Notes: generated by a model from the sequence alone, not told the origin. DNA of 64,000 bases from Gammaproteobacteria bacterium (GCA_011772965.1 WVYN01000021.1:21612-85611), one strand, 5' to 3'; positions 1-9,980 are shown, counted from the stretch's first letter. Numbers and translations are program-made.

Positions 1-367
1 CCTGTTCCAATGGATCTGAATCCGGAAGCAACCTGTAATTTGTCGATATGAAAATAAAACCCTGGGGTAACCAGCGGCCCAGTTTATTATTGAGCAGACG
101 ATTGCTTGACTTGTTGCCAATCCGCCAGCCACCACCATGCACAAGAAAAATAACCGGCGCGGAAGATGCATTTTCAGGTATATATACGTCAAATTTCTGC
201 CGCTCGAATTCACCATAAGAAATATCTTCCAGGATTATCGTGTTTGCGGGCAATTCAGCTGGCCAATAATCTGAATCATTTTCAGTCAGGCTTTTATATA
301 TTGAATCTGCCTGTACTGATTGACAGTGGAATGTGAGAAATAAAATCATGTAACAGATCGTTCTCAT
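1..367 (-). CDS. Secreted alpha/beta-hydrolase (esterase-like), partial
   Basis: The reading frame opens with an ATG at 367 and runs off the left edge, so only about 122 N-terminal residues are visible. The first 20 or so residues (MRTICYMILFLTFHCQ then SVQA) look like a signal peptide, so the product is probably exported. Around residue 75 the motif VHGGGWRIGNK matches the HGGGW oxyanion-hole loop of the hormone-sensitive-lipase/BD-FAE group of alpha/beta hydrolases. The catalytic serine and histidine would lie outside the window. It follows the minus-strand amidoligase operon by about 46 bases and may belong to it, but there is no overlap to prove that. Family assignment is good; substrate is unknown. 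Confidence 0.75.
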   Translation of the reverse strand, partial: MRTICYMILFLTFHCQSVQADSIYKSLTENDSDYWPAELPANTIILEDISYGEFERQKFDVYIPENASSAPVIFLVHGGGWRIGNKSSNRLLNNKLGRWLPQGFIFISTNYRLLPDSDPLEQ

Positions 368-413
368 ATTAATCCCGTATCCCTGTATCTGTTCATTGCC
401 CATATTATCCCGA

Positions 414-685
414 TCAGCCGCGGACGTGTTTAAGTAATAACCAGATTCGTTTGCGAATATTATTCACGCGAACATTCCATCGATATTTTTTGTTATTTGA
501 AACATGCGGGTAGCGGATCTTGAGCTTGTTAAGCTTGTCATAGATTGATTCAACGAGGTCAACGGTTTTCTTGCCTTTCCATGAGGAAAGTTCAGTACTT
601 TCCAGAGATGAGAAACTTGCAATCTTGCCCGTTTTGAGTGAATTGAAATCGTATCCTTATCACAGATGATATGAACTATTGTCAT
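414..685 (-). pseudogene. Small hypothetical gene with apparent 1-base frameshift
   Basis: An ATG at 685 overlaps the stop of the upstream amidohydrolase gene as ATGA, the mark of translational coupling. Its frame begins MTIVHIICDK and then carries on as protein-unlike sequence to 464. In the other frame, from 656 to the stop at 414, there is a clean, lysine/arginine-rich stretch of 80 residues (for example KTVDLVESIYDKLNKL) that has no start codon of its own. Adding one G to the run at about 656 joins the two into a protein of about 90 residues starting MTIVHIICDKGYDFNSL. I do not recognise the family. It is either a real frameshift or a homopolymer sequencing error. It is the last member of the tightly packed operon that starts at 4837. 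Confidence 0.45.
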
Positions 686-1386
686 AAGCAGGAGTTATTC
701 AGTTCTTTAAAGGAAGCAAGTATGTTTTGCCTGATGTTTCGCCATTTTTTGTTTTTGACCAGTTTCTGGTTAACTTCGATTTCTATGCCGCAGTAATCAT
801 TTTCGCTGAATCTTGTTCTCAGGTAAGTCGTAAACCCGTCAGTGACACCGCGATAAGGATAATTCCGCCGTACCATCAATCCCGGTAACTGGTTGTTAAA
901 TAATTTCTGCAGACGTATACAGAGTTCCTGTTCGTTTTTTCTTGCCGGGTCATATAACAAGCCTATATCGGTCTTCCTGGTTTTCCGTTTAATTGCGGGG
1001 GCAAACGAATGCACAGAAAAATGCAACATGCATACCCCGTACTTGATCTGGTTTCTGATCCAGCGCTCCAGGTCCTGGCGGTATGGCAGGTAATGTTCAC
1101 GGATGAGGGTATTTTTCGTTTGCTCATCGAGTGGCCGGGTAAATTCGGAAAACAGATTTCGATGGTGTATTGAGCGGTTAAGATCGATCAGTAAACGGCT
1201 GATATCAGAGAATACCAGTGGTACTTTCAGTGATGATGACAAGAGTCTGGCAAGTCCCAGTGCCCCTGCGTCCCAGCCACGATGTGATTTCAGAATACTG
1301 CGTTTGTTGTTAAACAGGTACTGATAGGCCGGAGGGATTGTGAACCCCCCGTGTTCGCAGGAAAAAATGAATTTGCCCGGGTTCAA
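682..1386 (-). CDS. N-formylglutamate amidohydrolase-like protein
   Basis: This 234-residue protein has the signature of the N-formylglutamate amidohydrolase (FGase) family, which are zinc carboxypeptidase-like hydrolases: SCEHGG near residue 9, HRGWDAG near residue 36 and SRLLIDLNRS near residue 63. In histidine breakdown HutG removes a formyl group, but no hut genes are present here and the gene sits 12 bases after a GCS2-type ligase in an amidoligase operon. I infer that it cleaves an amide or N-acyl-glutamate-like bond in a product of this operon. The start is a TTG at 1386, with no strong ribosome site, so the start is less sure than the family. Its stop overlaps the next small gene by ATGA. 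Confidence 0.8.
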   Translation of the reverse strand: MNPGKFIFSCEHGGFTIPPAYQYLFNNKRSILKSHRGWDAGALGLARLLSSSLKVPLVFSDISRLLIDLNRSIHHRNLFSEFTRPLDEQTKNTLIREHYLPYRQDLERWIRNQIKYGVCMLHFSVHSFAPAIKRKTRKTDIGLLYDPARKNEQELCIRLQKLFNNQLPGLMVRRNYPYRGVTDGFTTYLRTRFSENDYCGIEIEVNQKLVKNKKWRNIRQNILASFKELNNSCL

Positions 1387-1398
1387 TGTATTCGCTAA

Positions 1399-2652
1399 CT
1401 AGTCGATACCTTCGAACAGTGTACCATTGACAAGGCAGTCACACATGACTTGATAGGTCTCATCAAGCCTGGAACGTTTTAACCGCTTGCCAATGGCGTT
1501 ATGTATACGCCTCGCCAGTGAGCCTTCACGGATAATGTGAGCCAGTATACCCCGGGTGTTTGTGCCCTCATCGCCATCAGTTGATTCATAGTCTTCAAGC
1601 AGGTACTGCCAAAGTTCCCGTGCCTCACAATTCTTGTCCGGGAAATCAAATAATGACAGATACCCGCGATGTCTGAGGACACTGCTCTCTGCATCTTTCA
1701 CACAATTTATAAATAGCTCCGCCAGTTCTTCCGTTATCAACTTGTTTTGTGTACAGGTATCTGACCAGGCCCCTGACACCAGTTTTTTCAGCGTAGCGAT
1801 AATCAGGGATGCAATTGCTATATCTGCCGCAGGCGTTTCCTGGGTATCCAGTACCCTGATCTCAATGGTATTGCGATCGAAACGGGCGATGGCCCCACGT
1901 GAATTCAGCCATTCGTGTTGCAGTATCTTCTGTGAATCATGGGGGGCAATGTCCTGATACATCGGTTCCAGGATGATCTTTTGGTATTCATCCTGGCTGC
2001 TGACGGACTCCGGGATGACCAGCCCGGTTATGCTGGGAATAGATTCGGCATTGCGCCGGTAGGCCTCAAGGCGGGTATCCATCAGGCCGGTGTAATCACA
2101 GTCTGATACCGGTGAACTGGCAGCAATCGCAGGGAGTATTGGAAGAATGATTCGGATCGCCGCATGTAACAAGGCAAATTCCTCGTTATTGGCAAACGGC
2201 AGGTTAATGTGCGTGCTTTGCAGATTAGACCAGCCGTGACCGCGGCAGTTGAAGATCCGGTTATACGTATCATAGATTTCGAATGAATCATGCTGCCAGA
2301 GCCTGGTTTCAAGAAACGGATTCATCCAGGGATGCATGGCAGTCGGCATAAGTTGCCCATTCAAGTTTTCCAGGATCCGGTTGATGTGCTGGATACTCAG
2401 CTGGAACTGATCCGGAAGCTGGACCAAAGATGCGGCTGGCCCATTGGTTTTCAATTCAATGACATGAGATACCAGTTCGTTGGACCAGGCGATGGGACCA
2501 TCATCAACGTCATTGACGTATTCACCTGCAACTGATTTAAGAACCTCGTCTGCGACTGGTAGCACATTTCCCTGCTCACGGTCGACGATCATGTATTCAA
2601 TTTCTATCCCAACCCCTGTGAACAGGGGTAGTATCCCATCCTGGTCGTTCAT
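1399..2652 (-). CDS. GCS2-family carboxylate-amine ligase
   Basis: The 417-residue product belongs to the glutamate-cysteine ligase type 2 (GCS2, YbdK-like) group of the glutamine-synthetase fold. The N-terminal GIEIEYMIVD supplies the metal-binding glutamates, and STHINLPF and RFDRNTIEIRVLD match later conserved strands of the fold. Family members join a carboxylate to an amine using ATP. The start ATG overlaps the stop of the RimK-like gene by four bases (ATGA), so the two are probably made in fixed ratio. True glutathione synthesis is possible but less likely: the neighbours are a peptidase, a second ligase and an amidohydrolase, not gshB. The substrates cannot be read from the sequence. 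Confidence 0.85.
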   Translation of the reverse strand: MNDQDGILPLFTGVGIEIEYMIVDREQGNVLPVADEVLKSVAGEYVNDVDDGPIAWSNELVSHVIELKTNGPAASLVQLPDQFQLSIQHINRILENLNGQLMPTAMHPWMNPFLETRLWQHDSFEIYDTYNRIFNCRGHGWSNLQSTHINLPFANNEEFALLHAAIRIILPILPAIAASSPVSDCDYTGLMDTRLEAYRRNAESIPSITGLVIPESVSSQDEYQKIILEPMYQDIAPHDSQKILQHEWLNSRGAIARFDRNTIEIRVLDTQETPAADIAIASLIIATLKKLVSGAWSDTCTQNKLITEELAELFINCVKDAESSVLRHRGYLSLFDFPDKNCEARELWQYLLEDYESTDGDEGTNTRGILAHIIREGSLARRIHNAIGKRLKRSRLDETYQVMCDCLVNGTLFEGID

Positions 2653-4124
2653 GCAGGACCCAAGCCACGTTTTTTATTTTCTATGCGCTTCAGAAAGATG
2701 CCCATGATTTCTCTATACAGTGCATCCTTCAGCACCAGGTCCTCAATACCAGCGTCAATGTTCGGATTATCATTCACTTCAATGACGTAACACTTCTGAC
2801 CGATCTGTTTCAGGTCGACCCCGTACAAACCGTCGCCGATCAGGTTGGCTGCTTTTAATGCTGTTTTAATAACTTCATCAGGTGCTTCACCAACGGACAA
2901 GGTATCAGAGCCGCCTTCACTGCTGTTGTTACCGTCCTTATCCCGTTTGATGACCTGCCAGTGACGCCGCGCCATATGGTAACGGCAGGCATATAGGGCG
3001 CGTCGGTCACAGATACCCACACGCCAGTCGTAAGTTGTTGGCAGAAATTCCTGCGCAACAATGAGATCTGATTTGTTCAGAAGACGCATGACCTCTTCAT
3101 TCAACTCTTCCTCAGTATCAACCTTGTTTACACCGAGTGAAAAAGCGCTATCAGGTTGTTTCAATACACAGGGAAGTCCCAGCGTTTCCATGATCTTGTC
3201 GATGTTATTACGGTGTATGATCATGGTTTTCGGGATAGGGATACCATGGCGGGTGAGGAGTTCCGCGAGATAAACCTTGTTGGTGCATTTCAGGATTGAA
3301 TCCGGATCATCCATGACCACCAGACCTTCTGTTGCCGCGCGCTGGGCAAATCTAAAGGTATGATGATTGACTGCCGTGGTCTCACGAATAAACAAGGCAT
3401 CAAATTCTGCCAGGCGATGCATGTCGTTGCGCGTGATTAATTCACAATCAAGACCTACAGATTCCGCCGCTTTCTGGAATTTTTTCAGGGCCCGCTCATT
3501 AGAAGGGGGTTCCTTGTCCTCCGGATTAACCAGGACCGCAATATCAAATCTGGGTGACGCACGCTTTCGGATACGGCGCTTGCGACCGGAAAAATAATCA
3601 GTAGCTGCCTGGACCACAAACTTGTGATGGTATTCAGGGATTTCACTTGCGGAAATCATGCGTATGGAATTCAATTCCCATTTGCCATCGTCTTTCAGGA
3701 ACTCTGCACGTAACAAGGGTGCATGGAAAAGATCAAACAGTCGCATACTGAGGTTATTGTATTGCTTGGCAATGTTCCTCCCGAAATAAATGCTTAATGT
3801 AAACTTATTCGATTGTAGCCGCTTGCATGCCGATTGAATCTGTTCCTCCATTTCCTCGGAAAGGGTGCGGATAACAAACTGGGATTTCAGGTCCTGTATG
3901 GTATTGATGTCCGGCATGGGTTTATGCCCGCGTGCCGCAGCCAGCAATGAAACGTAATAGCCAGTGCTCTGATAACCGTAAGAACGGCAAAGGTTAAATA
4001 CTTTCGCTGAACGATCCTCACTGTAAGTTGGGTCTGTCAGATAGGACCTTGCCGAGGTCACCACCACACCGGGAATGTGTAATGGCCATTTGTTCGGATT
4101 ACTTACAACAAGGAGAATTGTCAT
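2649..4124 (-). CDS. RimK-type ATP-grasp ligase with RLAN-like N-terminal domain
   Basis: The protein has 491 residues. The N-terminal ~190 residues, which include the LYRR-like segment RSYGYQSTGYYVSLLAAARGH, resemble the 'RimK-like ATP-grasp N-terminal' domain described in comparative studies of amidoligases. The remainder is an ATP-grasp domain: VLKQPDSAFSLGV is the nucleotide-binding strand and VIEVNDNPNIDAG carries the magnesium-binding E and N. RimK-type enzymes attach amino acids, often glutamate, to a peptide or protein carboxylate. It lies between the C39-like peptidase gene (4-base overlap upstream) and the GCS2 ligase gene (4-base overlap downstream), so two different amidoligases are co-translated. 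Ribosomal protein S6 modification is not suggested, because rimK proper lacks this N-terminal domain. Confidence 0.85.
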   Translation of the reverse strand: MTILLVVSNPNKWPLHIPGVVVTSARSYLTDPTYSEDRSAKVFNLCRSYGYQSTGYYVSLLAAARGHKPMPDINTIQDLKSQFVIRTLSEEMEEQIQSACKRLQSNKFTLSIYFGRNIAKQYNNLSMRLFDLFHAPLLRAEFLKDDGKWELNSIRMISASEIPEYHHKFVVQAATDYFSGRKRRIRKRASPRFDIAVLVNPEDKEPPSNERALKKFQKAAESVGLDCELITRNDMHRLAEFDALFIRETTAVNHHTFRFAQRAATEGLVVMDDPDSILKCTNKVYLAELLTRHGIPIPKTMIIHRNNIDKIMETLGLPCVLKQPDSAFSLGVNKVDTEEELNEEVMRLLNKSDLIVAQEFLPTTYDWRVGICDRRALYACRYHMARRHWQVIKRDKDGNNSSEGGSDTLSVGEAPDEVIKTALKAANLIGDGLYGVDLKQIGQKCYVIEVNDNPNIDAGIEDLVLKDALYREIMGIFLKRIENKKRGLGPA

Positions 4125-4837
4125 CTCTTTTTCTCTTTTCGCGGATGGATGACCAGCAGGTTGGCGTCATAAGTCAGCACGCCGAGCAGGATGGCACAGA
4201 TGACCCGATCAATATTCACCGGGTAAAGCTGTGAAGTTGCCATCGGGTTGGGTAGCGAGGGGTCAGCAACCAGTATGGTTCGATCTTCCCAGTGATAGCC
4301 GCTTAAAATCACGAAATGTCCGGAAGGCATTCCACGAATATCGTCATCAACATCCTTGGGCCCGAATTCACGCATGGTGCGGTAAAGATAAGTTGAGCTG
4401 AGCCCTGTTAGTATCGGCAACTTGCGTTTAATGAGGTTACGTAAGAGCCTGGTGTTAAGATCCCTGAATTCCAGTTCACCACCGAGTTTCAGATATTCGA
4501 GGTAGCCGTCTGTCGCATGCTGTAATTTTTTATCCTGCTTGACCTCGGCCTGACATTGCAGGCGTTCAGCTATATCAGTGTCCGGATTGGAAAACCAGGT
4601 CGGGTCGAACATCTGCAGGTTATAGGTATAGATGGTGCAAGCATACCCACGCCTTAACGCGGCACAGGCAAGAAACACTGCCAGCGTGCCGCCGGCATCG
4701 AGCATCCGCGTTTCATTTATAACATCCGTCAATGGAATATCATCACCGTAATAATTTAAGACGGCATGAAGGCAGGTAGGGCCACAGGCGGCATCATCCG
4801 GTTGTGGCAGGATTGGGATGCTGAGTTGTATGTCCAT
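4121..4837 (-). CDS. C39-like (papain-fold) cysteine peptidase
   Basis: This 238-residue protein has no signal peptide or membrane segment. It shows the catalytic pattern of peptidase family C39 and related papain-fold enzymes: Cys18 in DDAACGPTCLHAVLNYY, His174 in SGHFVILSGY and Asp192 in VADPSL. C39 domains normally remove Gly-Gly leaders from exported peptides as part of ABC transporters; here the domain stands alone and is soluble. It is the first gene of the minus-strand operon and overlaps the RimK-like ligase by ATGA. I infer that it processes a peptide precursor or removes amino acids added by the ligases. The first-gene position and the divergent spacer toward carA suggest that the operon promoter lies between 4838 and about 4900. 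Confidence 0.8.
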   Translation of the reverse strand: MDIQLSIPILPQPDDAACGPTCLHAVLNYYGDDIPLTDVINETRMLDAGGTLAVFLACAALRRGYACTIYTYNLQMFDPTWFSNPDTDIAERLQCQAEVKQDKKLQHATDGYLEYLKLGGELEFRDLNTRLLRNLIKRKLPILTGLSSTYLYRTMREFGPKDVDDDIRGMPSGHFVILSGYHWEDRTILVADPSLPNPMATSQLYPVNIDRVICAILLGVLTYDANLLVIHPRKEKKR

Positions 4838-5138
4838 GATAATGGAACGGGCAGACAGAATCAGTCCGCCGGGATGCAGGAAAACATAAGGGTAAGGGTA
4901 TGTTTCATTCCCAGTTTCTGGTTGGCCTCAACTCCTCCGGGATAAAAGTGGCGCTATATTACGATGAGTGCAGATTTGCGCAACAGATAAATCTGCTACC
5001 GACAGGCGGGATCCCGGCGAGCTCCCCGCATGGACATTGCAGTACCAGATCAGTAAAATTCGCCCTGTTATTTGTGACGGGAGTAACCCAGTGGTTACTC
5101 CCGTTTTCTACGTCTGACGTATTCATCTGGAGGGTTAT
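4838..5138 (+). promoter_or_regulatory. Structured spacer and leader upstream of carA
   Basis: This spacer of about 300 bases separates the divergent peptidase gene and carA. On the plus strand it holds an 8-base inverted repeat (GCAGATTT at 4970-4977, AAATCTGC at 4989-4996), a 5-base GC-rich one (GCGGG and CCCGC between about 5007 and 5030) and a perfect 12-base stem just before carA, listed separately. The carA start is a TTG at 5139 with GGAGG at 5129-5133. No complete -35/-10 pair stands out. A reading frame from 4900 to 5142 crosses the region but has no family features and overlaps the carA start, so I do not call it a gene. Confidence 0.5.
5077..5107 (+). terminator. Terminator-like hairpin in the carA leader (possible attenuator)
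   Basis: ACGGGAGTAACC at 5077-5088 and GGTTACTCCCGT at 5093-5104 form a perfect 12-base stem with a CAGT loop, followed by a run of four T. It ends about 30 bases before the carA start codon. There is no plus-strand gene upstream within the window that it could terminate, since the upstream gene points away. That makes transcription attenuation of carAB the simplest reading. Confidence 0.7.
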
Positions 5139-6266
5139 TTGAAACAACCGGCGTTGTTGGCACTGGCGGACGGGACGGTATTTCATGGCACGTCCATAGG
5201 CGCTGTGGGGCAGGCAGCAGGGGAAGTTGTTTTCAATACGGCCATCACCGGTTACCAGGAAATTCTCACCGATCCCTCTTATTTCCAGCAGATCGTCACG
5301 CTTACCCAGCCGCATATCGGCAATGTCGGAACCAACAGGGATGATCAGGAATCCGCCAGGACCTATGTCAGCGGACTCGTGATTCGGGACCTGCCACTGC
5401 AACACAGCAGTTGGCGTTCCGAGGAATCCCTGGAAGATTACCTTCACCGCAACCGGGTAGTGGCCATTGCCGATATCGATAGCCGGCGGCTGACCCGACT
5501 ATTACGCGACAAGGGCGCCCAGAATGCCTGTATTGCAGGTGGACCCGACATCAATGTCGAAAAGGCACTGGTCCAGGCCCGTGAGTTTCCCGGGCTCAAG
5601 GGAGCGGACCTCGCGCAGGATGTATCGACAGATACCCCTTATCAGTGGACGGGGGGCACCTGGCAGCTTGGTCCGGATAAACACAGTTTACCGGCAAAAG
5701 CATTCAAGGTGGTTGCCTACGATTATGGCATCAAGCGCAATATCCTCCGCCTGCTGGTCGATGCTGGTTGCGATCTGACCGTGGTGCCGGCAAAAACTCC
5801 AGCCAGGGAAATTCTGGCTGAAAAACCCGATGGGGTATTTCTTTCCAACGGACCCGGTGATCCCGATCCATGTGACTATGCCATTGAGGCTATTCGGGAA
5901 ATCATAGCCAGCAAGACACCGACCTTCGGGATCTGTCTGGGACACCAGTTACTGGGGCTGGCCTGTGGAGCGAAGACCTCGAAAATGAAATTCGGCCACC
6001 ATGGCGCCAACCACCCGGTCCAAGATCTGGCAACCCGGCAGGTGTTGATCACCAGCCAGAACCACGGTTTTGCAGTTGACGAAGACAGTTTGCCAAACAA
6101 TCTGGTGGCGACCCATCGTTCGTTATTTGATGGCACCTTGCAGGGAGTGCACCACACTGAATTACCGGCCTTCGGTTTTCAGGGCCATCCCGAGGCCAGC
6201 CCAGGTCCACATGATGTGCGGGGCCTGTTTCAGCATTTTGTGGAACTGATGCGGGGTACGTCATAG
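5139..6266 (+). CDS. carA: Carbamoyl-phosphate synthase small (glutaminase) subunit
   Basis: CarA hydrolyses glutamine and passes ammonia to CarB for carbamoyl phosphate, the shared precursor of arginine and pyrimidines. The 375-residue product has the CPSase N-terminal domain ([21 protein letters not shown]) and a C-terminal class I glutamine amidotransferase domain with Cys266 in FGICLGHQ and His350/Glu352 in [11 protein letters not shown]. The length is normal. The TTG start at 5139 is set by the GGAGG six bases upstream and agrees with the family N-terminus. carB follows two bases after the stop, so the subunits are co-translated. In many gammaproteobacteria dapB lies upstream; here it is an unrelated divergent operon. 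Confidence 0.97.
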   Translation: MKQPALLALADGTVFHGTSIGAVGQAAGEVVFNTAITGYQEILTDPSYFQQIVTLTQPHIGNVGTNRDDQESARTYVSGLVIRDLPLQHSSWRSEESLEDYLHRNRVVAIADIDSRRLTRLLRDKGAQNACIAGGPDINVEKALVQAREFPGLKGADLAQDVSTDTPYQWTGGTWQLGPDKHSLPAKAFKVVAYDYGIKRNILRLLVDAGCDLTVVPAKTPAREILAEKPDGVFLSNGPGDPDPCDYAIEAIREIIASKTPTFGICLGHQLLGLACGAKTSKMKFGHHGANHPVQDLATRQVLITSQNHGFAVDEDSLPNNLVATHRSLFDGTLQGVHHTELPAFGFQGHPEASPGPHDVRGLFQHFVELMRGTS

Positions 6267-6268
6267 CG

Positions 6269-9200
6269 ATGCCAAAGCGTAGCGATATTAACAGCATTCT
6301 GATCATCGGCGCCGGGCCGATCGTGATTGGCCAGGCCTGCGAGTTTGATTATTCCGGTGCGCAGGCCTGCAAGGCACTCAAGGAAGAGGGTTACCGGGTG
6401 ATTCTGGTGAATTCCAACCCGGCCACAATCATGACTGATCCGGAGATGGCTGATGCTACCTATATTGAACCGGTAAACTGGAAAGTCGTGGAGCGCATCA
6501 TCGCCAAGGAGCATCCGGATGTGATCTTGCCCACCATGGGTGGGCAGACCGCGCTGAATTGCGCACTGGACCTGGCACGCGAGGGTATCCTCGAAAAATA
6601 TAATGTCGAACTGATTGGCGCCAATCAGGATGCGATTGACAAGGCCGAGGACCGCGAGCGCTTCCGTGAGGCCATGAAACAGATTGGCCTCAAGATGCCG
6701 CATTCCGGTCTGGCCCATGATATGCATCAGGCCAAGATCATCCAGGAAGAGATTGGTTTCCCGATCATCATTCGACCGTCATTCACGCTGGGCGGCAGCG
6801 GTGGCGGCATTGCCTACAATCGCGAGGAATTCCAGGAGATCTGTGAACGCGGGCTGGATGCATCACCCACCAATGAAATCCTGCTGGAGCAGTCAATCCT
6901 CGGCTGGAAAGAGTATGAAATGGAGGTGGTGCGTGATCATGAGGACAACTGCATCATTATTTGCTCCATTGAAAATCTGGATCCCATGGGGGTCCACACC
7001 GGTGATTCTATTACCATCGCCCCGGCTATCACGCTGACTGACAAGGAATACCAACTCATGCGTAATGCCTCGATTGCGGTATTGCGTGAGATCGGTGTTG
7101 ATACCGGCGGTTCCAACGTCCAGTTTGCCGTTAACCCGGACGACGGTGAACTGATCATTATTGAGATGAATCCCCGGGTATCACGTTCCTCGGCACTGGC
7201 CTCCAAGGCGACCGGTTTCCCGATTGCCAAGGTCGCGGCCAAGCTTGCTGTCGGCTACACGCTTGATGAACTGGAAAACGAGATAACGGGTGGTGCTACA
7301 CCGGCCTCGTTTGAACCCACCATTGATTATATTGTTACCAAGATACCGAGATTTACCTTTGAGAAGTTTCCGCAGGCCGATGACCGCCTGACCACCCAGA
7401 TGAAATCTGTGGGCGAGGTGATGGCGATTGGCCGTACCTTCCAGGAGTCCCTGCAAAAGGCTATACGTGGGTTGGAGATCGGGCGCGACGGATTTAATGA
7501 ACTGGTACCCCGCGATCTGGCGCATGAAGATGCCCTTGAATTGATTCAGCGTGAGCTCCGAGTACCTCGCGCTGACCGCCTCTGGTATGCGGCCGAGGCC
7601 TTTCGTTATGGTATGACCATTGAAGAAGTCCACGAATGTTCAAAAATAGATCGCTGGTTCCTCACCCAGGTTGCCGATATCGTCAATGAAGAAATCAACC
7701 TGACGCAGATGGCAATCGAGGAACTTGCTGCTGATCGTCTGCGCGAACTCAAGCGCATGGGATTTTCCGACAGTCGTCTGGCCTGGTTGCTGGATAGCGA
7801 TGAGATCTCGATCCGCGAATTGCGGCATGAACATAATATTCGTCCGGTTTACAAGCGGGTGGACTCCTGTGCCGCGGAATTTGCCGCGACCACAGCTTAC
7901 ATGTATTCGACTTACGAGGAAGAATGCGAGGCTGAGCCCAGTGAGCGCAAGAAGATTATGGTGCTGGGTGGCGGCCCGAACCGGATTGGCCAGGGCATTG
8001 AGTTTGATTACTGTTGTGTACAGGCCGCACTGGCCATGCGTGAAGTGGGCTATGAAACGATCATGGTTAACTGCAATCCAGAGACCGTGTCTACAGATTA
8101 CGATACGTCTGATCGTCTCTATTTCGAACCGCTGACACTGGAAGACGTGCTGGAGATCATTGACCTGGAAAAACCTTATGGGGTCATCGTTCAGTACGGC
8201 GGGCAGACACCATTAAAACTGGCCCGTGATTTGGACGCCGCCGGCGCCCCTATTATTGGTACCTCACCGAATTCCATCGACCTGGCCGAGGACCGTGAGC
8301 GATTCCAGAAACTGCTAGTCGAACTGGATCTTATGCAACCCCCGAATCGCACGGCGCGAAATGATGAACAGGCGGTGGAACTGGCCAACGAGATTGGCTA
8401 CCCGCTGGTAGTACGTCCTTCCTATGTCCTGGGCGGCCGGGCCATGGAGATTGTATACAATGAAAAGGAATTACGTAGCTACATACGCGATGCCGTGGCT
8501 GTCTCGAACGAATCACCTGTGCTGCTGGACCGTTTCCTGCGCGATGCCATTGAAGTGGATGTGGATGCCATCTGTGACGGCAATACCGTCGTTATCGGCG
8601 GCATCATGCAACACATTGAACAGGCCGGTGTGCACTCCGGTGATTCTGCCTGTTCATTGCCGCCCTACAGTTTGGATGAAGGTATTCAACAACGGATTGG
8701 CAACCAGGTCTGTGCCATGGCGAAAAAACTGAATGTGGTAGGTTTGATGAACACCCAGTTAGCCATCCAGGGCGATGATATCTATGTCCTCGAGGTCAAT
8801 CCCAGGGCCTCACGCACTGTGCCATTCGTGTCAAAAGCGACCGGCATCTCGCTGGCCCGGGTGGCAGCAAAATGCATGGTTGGACTGCCTCTGGCGGAAC
8901 AGGGAGTCACAACGGTCAAGATGCCATCGTATTACTCCGTTAAGGAGTCTGTATTTCCGTTCATTAAATTCCCAGGTGTTGATTCCCTGCTCGGTCCTGA
9001 AATGAAATCCACCGGTGAGGTCATGGGTATCGGTATGACATTTGCCGAGGCCTTCGCCAAGGGCCAACTGGCTGTGGGTGAAAACATCTCCAATTCAGGG
9101 CTGGCGTTTATCAGTGTCCGTGATGAAGACAAGGCAGAAGCTGTGAAGGTGGCGAGGGAACTCGCCAATATCGGTTTCCTGTTGTGTGGCACACACGGTA

Positions 9201-9493
9201 CGGCGAGGGCACTCAGGGATGCCGGTCTGGAATGCCTAGGTGTGAACAAGGTCAGGGAAGGACAACCTCATATCGTTGATATGTTGAAAAATGATGAAAT
9301 AGACCTCATAGTGAATACTACCGAAGACAAGCAAGCAATTGCCGATTCCTATTCCATCCGCCGTACCGCTCTGAATCACAAGGTGTTTTATACCACGACC
9401 ATGGCCGGAGCCCATGCCACCGTTCTTGCATTGAAGCAGGGTAATTCAACGGCTGTGAACAGCTTGCAGGAATTACATAGGGAATTCACATAA
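6269..9493 (+). CDS. carB: Carbamoyl-phosphate synthase large subunit
   Basis: The 1074-residue product is full length. It contains the two homologous ATP-grasp halves: the first opens with [20 protein letters not shown] and binds ATP in [14 protein letters not shown], the second opens with [19 protein letters not shown] and binds ATP in [16 protein letters not shown]-terminal MGS-like allosteric domain begins near residue 940 ([16 protein letters not shown]). The enzyme makes carbamoyl phosphate from bicarbonate, ammonia and two ATP in complex with CarA. It is two bases from carA and ten bases before greA, the usual gammaproteobacterial order. Nothing unusual is visible in the key motifs. 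Confidence 0.98.
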   Translation: MPKRSDINSILIIGAGPIVIGQACEFDYSGAQACKALKEEGYRVILVNSNPATIMTDPEMADATYIEPVNWKVVERIIAKEHPDVILPTMGGQTALNCALDLAREGILEKYNVELIGANQDAIDKAEDRERFREAMKQIGLKMPHSGLAHDMHQAKIIQEEIGFPIIIRPSFTLGGSGGGIAYNREEFQEICERGLDASPTNEILLEQSILGWKEYEMEVVRDHEDNCIIICSIENLDPMGVHTGDSITIAPAITLTDKEYQLMRNASIAVLREIGVDTGGSNVQFAVNPDDGELIIIEMNPRVSRSSALASKATGFPIAKVAAKLAVGYTLDELENEITGGATPASFEPTIDYIVTKIPRFTFEKFPQADDRLTTQMKSVGEVMAIGRTFQESLQKAIRGLEIGRDGFNELVPRDLAHEDALELIQRELRVPRADRLWYAAEAFRYGMTIEEVHECSKIDRWFLTQVADIVNEEINLTQMAIEELAADRLRELKRMGFSDSRLAWLLDSDEISIRELRHEHNIRPVYKRVDSCAAEFAATTAYMYSTYEEECEAEPSERKKIMVLGGGPNRIGQGIEFDYCCVQAALAMREVGYETIMVNCNPETVSTDYDTSDRLYFEPLTLEDVLEIIDLEKPYGVIVQYGGQTPLKLARDLDAAGAPIIGTSPNSIDLAEDRERFQKLLVELDLMQPPNRTARNDEQAVELANEIGYPLVVRPSYVLGGRAMEIVYNEKELRSYIRDAVAVSNESPVLLDRFLRDAIEVDVDAICDGNTVVIGGIMQHIEQAGVHSGDSACSLPPYSLDEGIQQRIGNQVCAMAKKLNVVGLMNTQLAIQGDDIYVLEVNPRASRTVPFVSKATGISLARVAAKCMVGLPLAEQGVTTVKMPSYYSVKESVFPFIKFPGVDSLLGPEMKSTGEVMGIGMTFAEAFAKGQLAVGENISNSGLAFISVRDEDKAEAVKVARELANIGFLLCGTHGTARALRDAGLECLGVNKVREGQPHIVDMLKNDEIDLIVNTTEDKQAIADSYSIRRTALNHKVFYTTTMAGAHATVLALKQGNSTAVNSLQELHREFT

Positions 9494-9503
9494 AGGAGTT
9501 GTT

Positions 9504-9980
9504 ATGAGCAAGGCACCCATTACCGCAAAAGGTGCACTACGATTGCGTGAGCAACTGAAAGCCATGAAGACAGTTGATCGGCCCCGGATCACCGAAGCCA
9601 TTGCGGAAGCACGCGCGCACGGCGACCTCAGTGAGAATGCGGAATATCATGCTGCGCGTGAACAGCAGAGTTTCCTTGAGGGACGTATTGCATCCATTGA
9701 ATCCGCACTGGCCGATGCGCAGATCATCGAAGTCGCCAACCTGGAATCAGAGGGTCGTGTGGTTTTCGGTGCGACGATCGAACTCATGAACCTTGAAAAT
9801 AAGCAAGAGGTCACTTACCAAATCGTGGGTGAAATTGAGGCAGACATCGAACAAGGCTTGATCTCCATTACTTCTCCAGTAGCCCGGGCATTGATTGGCA
9901 AGGAAGAAGGGGAAGTCGTCGAGGTCAAGGCACCTGGTGGCGTACAGGAGTATGAGATACTCGTCGTGCGTTACGAATGA
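9504..9980 (+). CDS. greA: Transcription elongation factor GreA
   Basis: GreA rescues backtracked RNA polymerase by stimulating cleavage of the nascent RNA. The 158-residue length is standard. The N-terminal coiled-coil finger carries the family motif [17 protein letters not shown] near residue 41, including the acidic tip residues needed for cleavage, and the C-terminal domain ends [13 protein letters not shown]. An AGGAG ribosome site precedes the ATG. It follows carB by ten bases, as in many relatives, and is probably co-transcribed with it. Confidence 0.97.
   Translation: MSKAPITAKGALRLREQLKAMKTVDRPRITEAIAEARAHGDLSENAEYHAAREQQSFLEGRIASIESALADAQIIEVANLESEGRVVFGATIELMNLENKQEVTYQIVGEIEADIEQGLISITSPVARALIGKEEGEVVEVKAPGGVQEYEILVVRYE

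Noticed and set aside
4900-5142. 80-codon plus-strand frame upstream of carA
   Set aside because: It has no family features, runs through the stable hairpin and overlaps the carA start; it is more likely a non-coding leader.
6230-6727. 165-codon minus-strand frame opposite carA/carB
   Set aside because: Antisense shadow of the conserved carB start.
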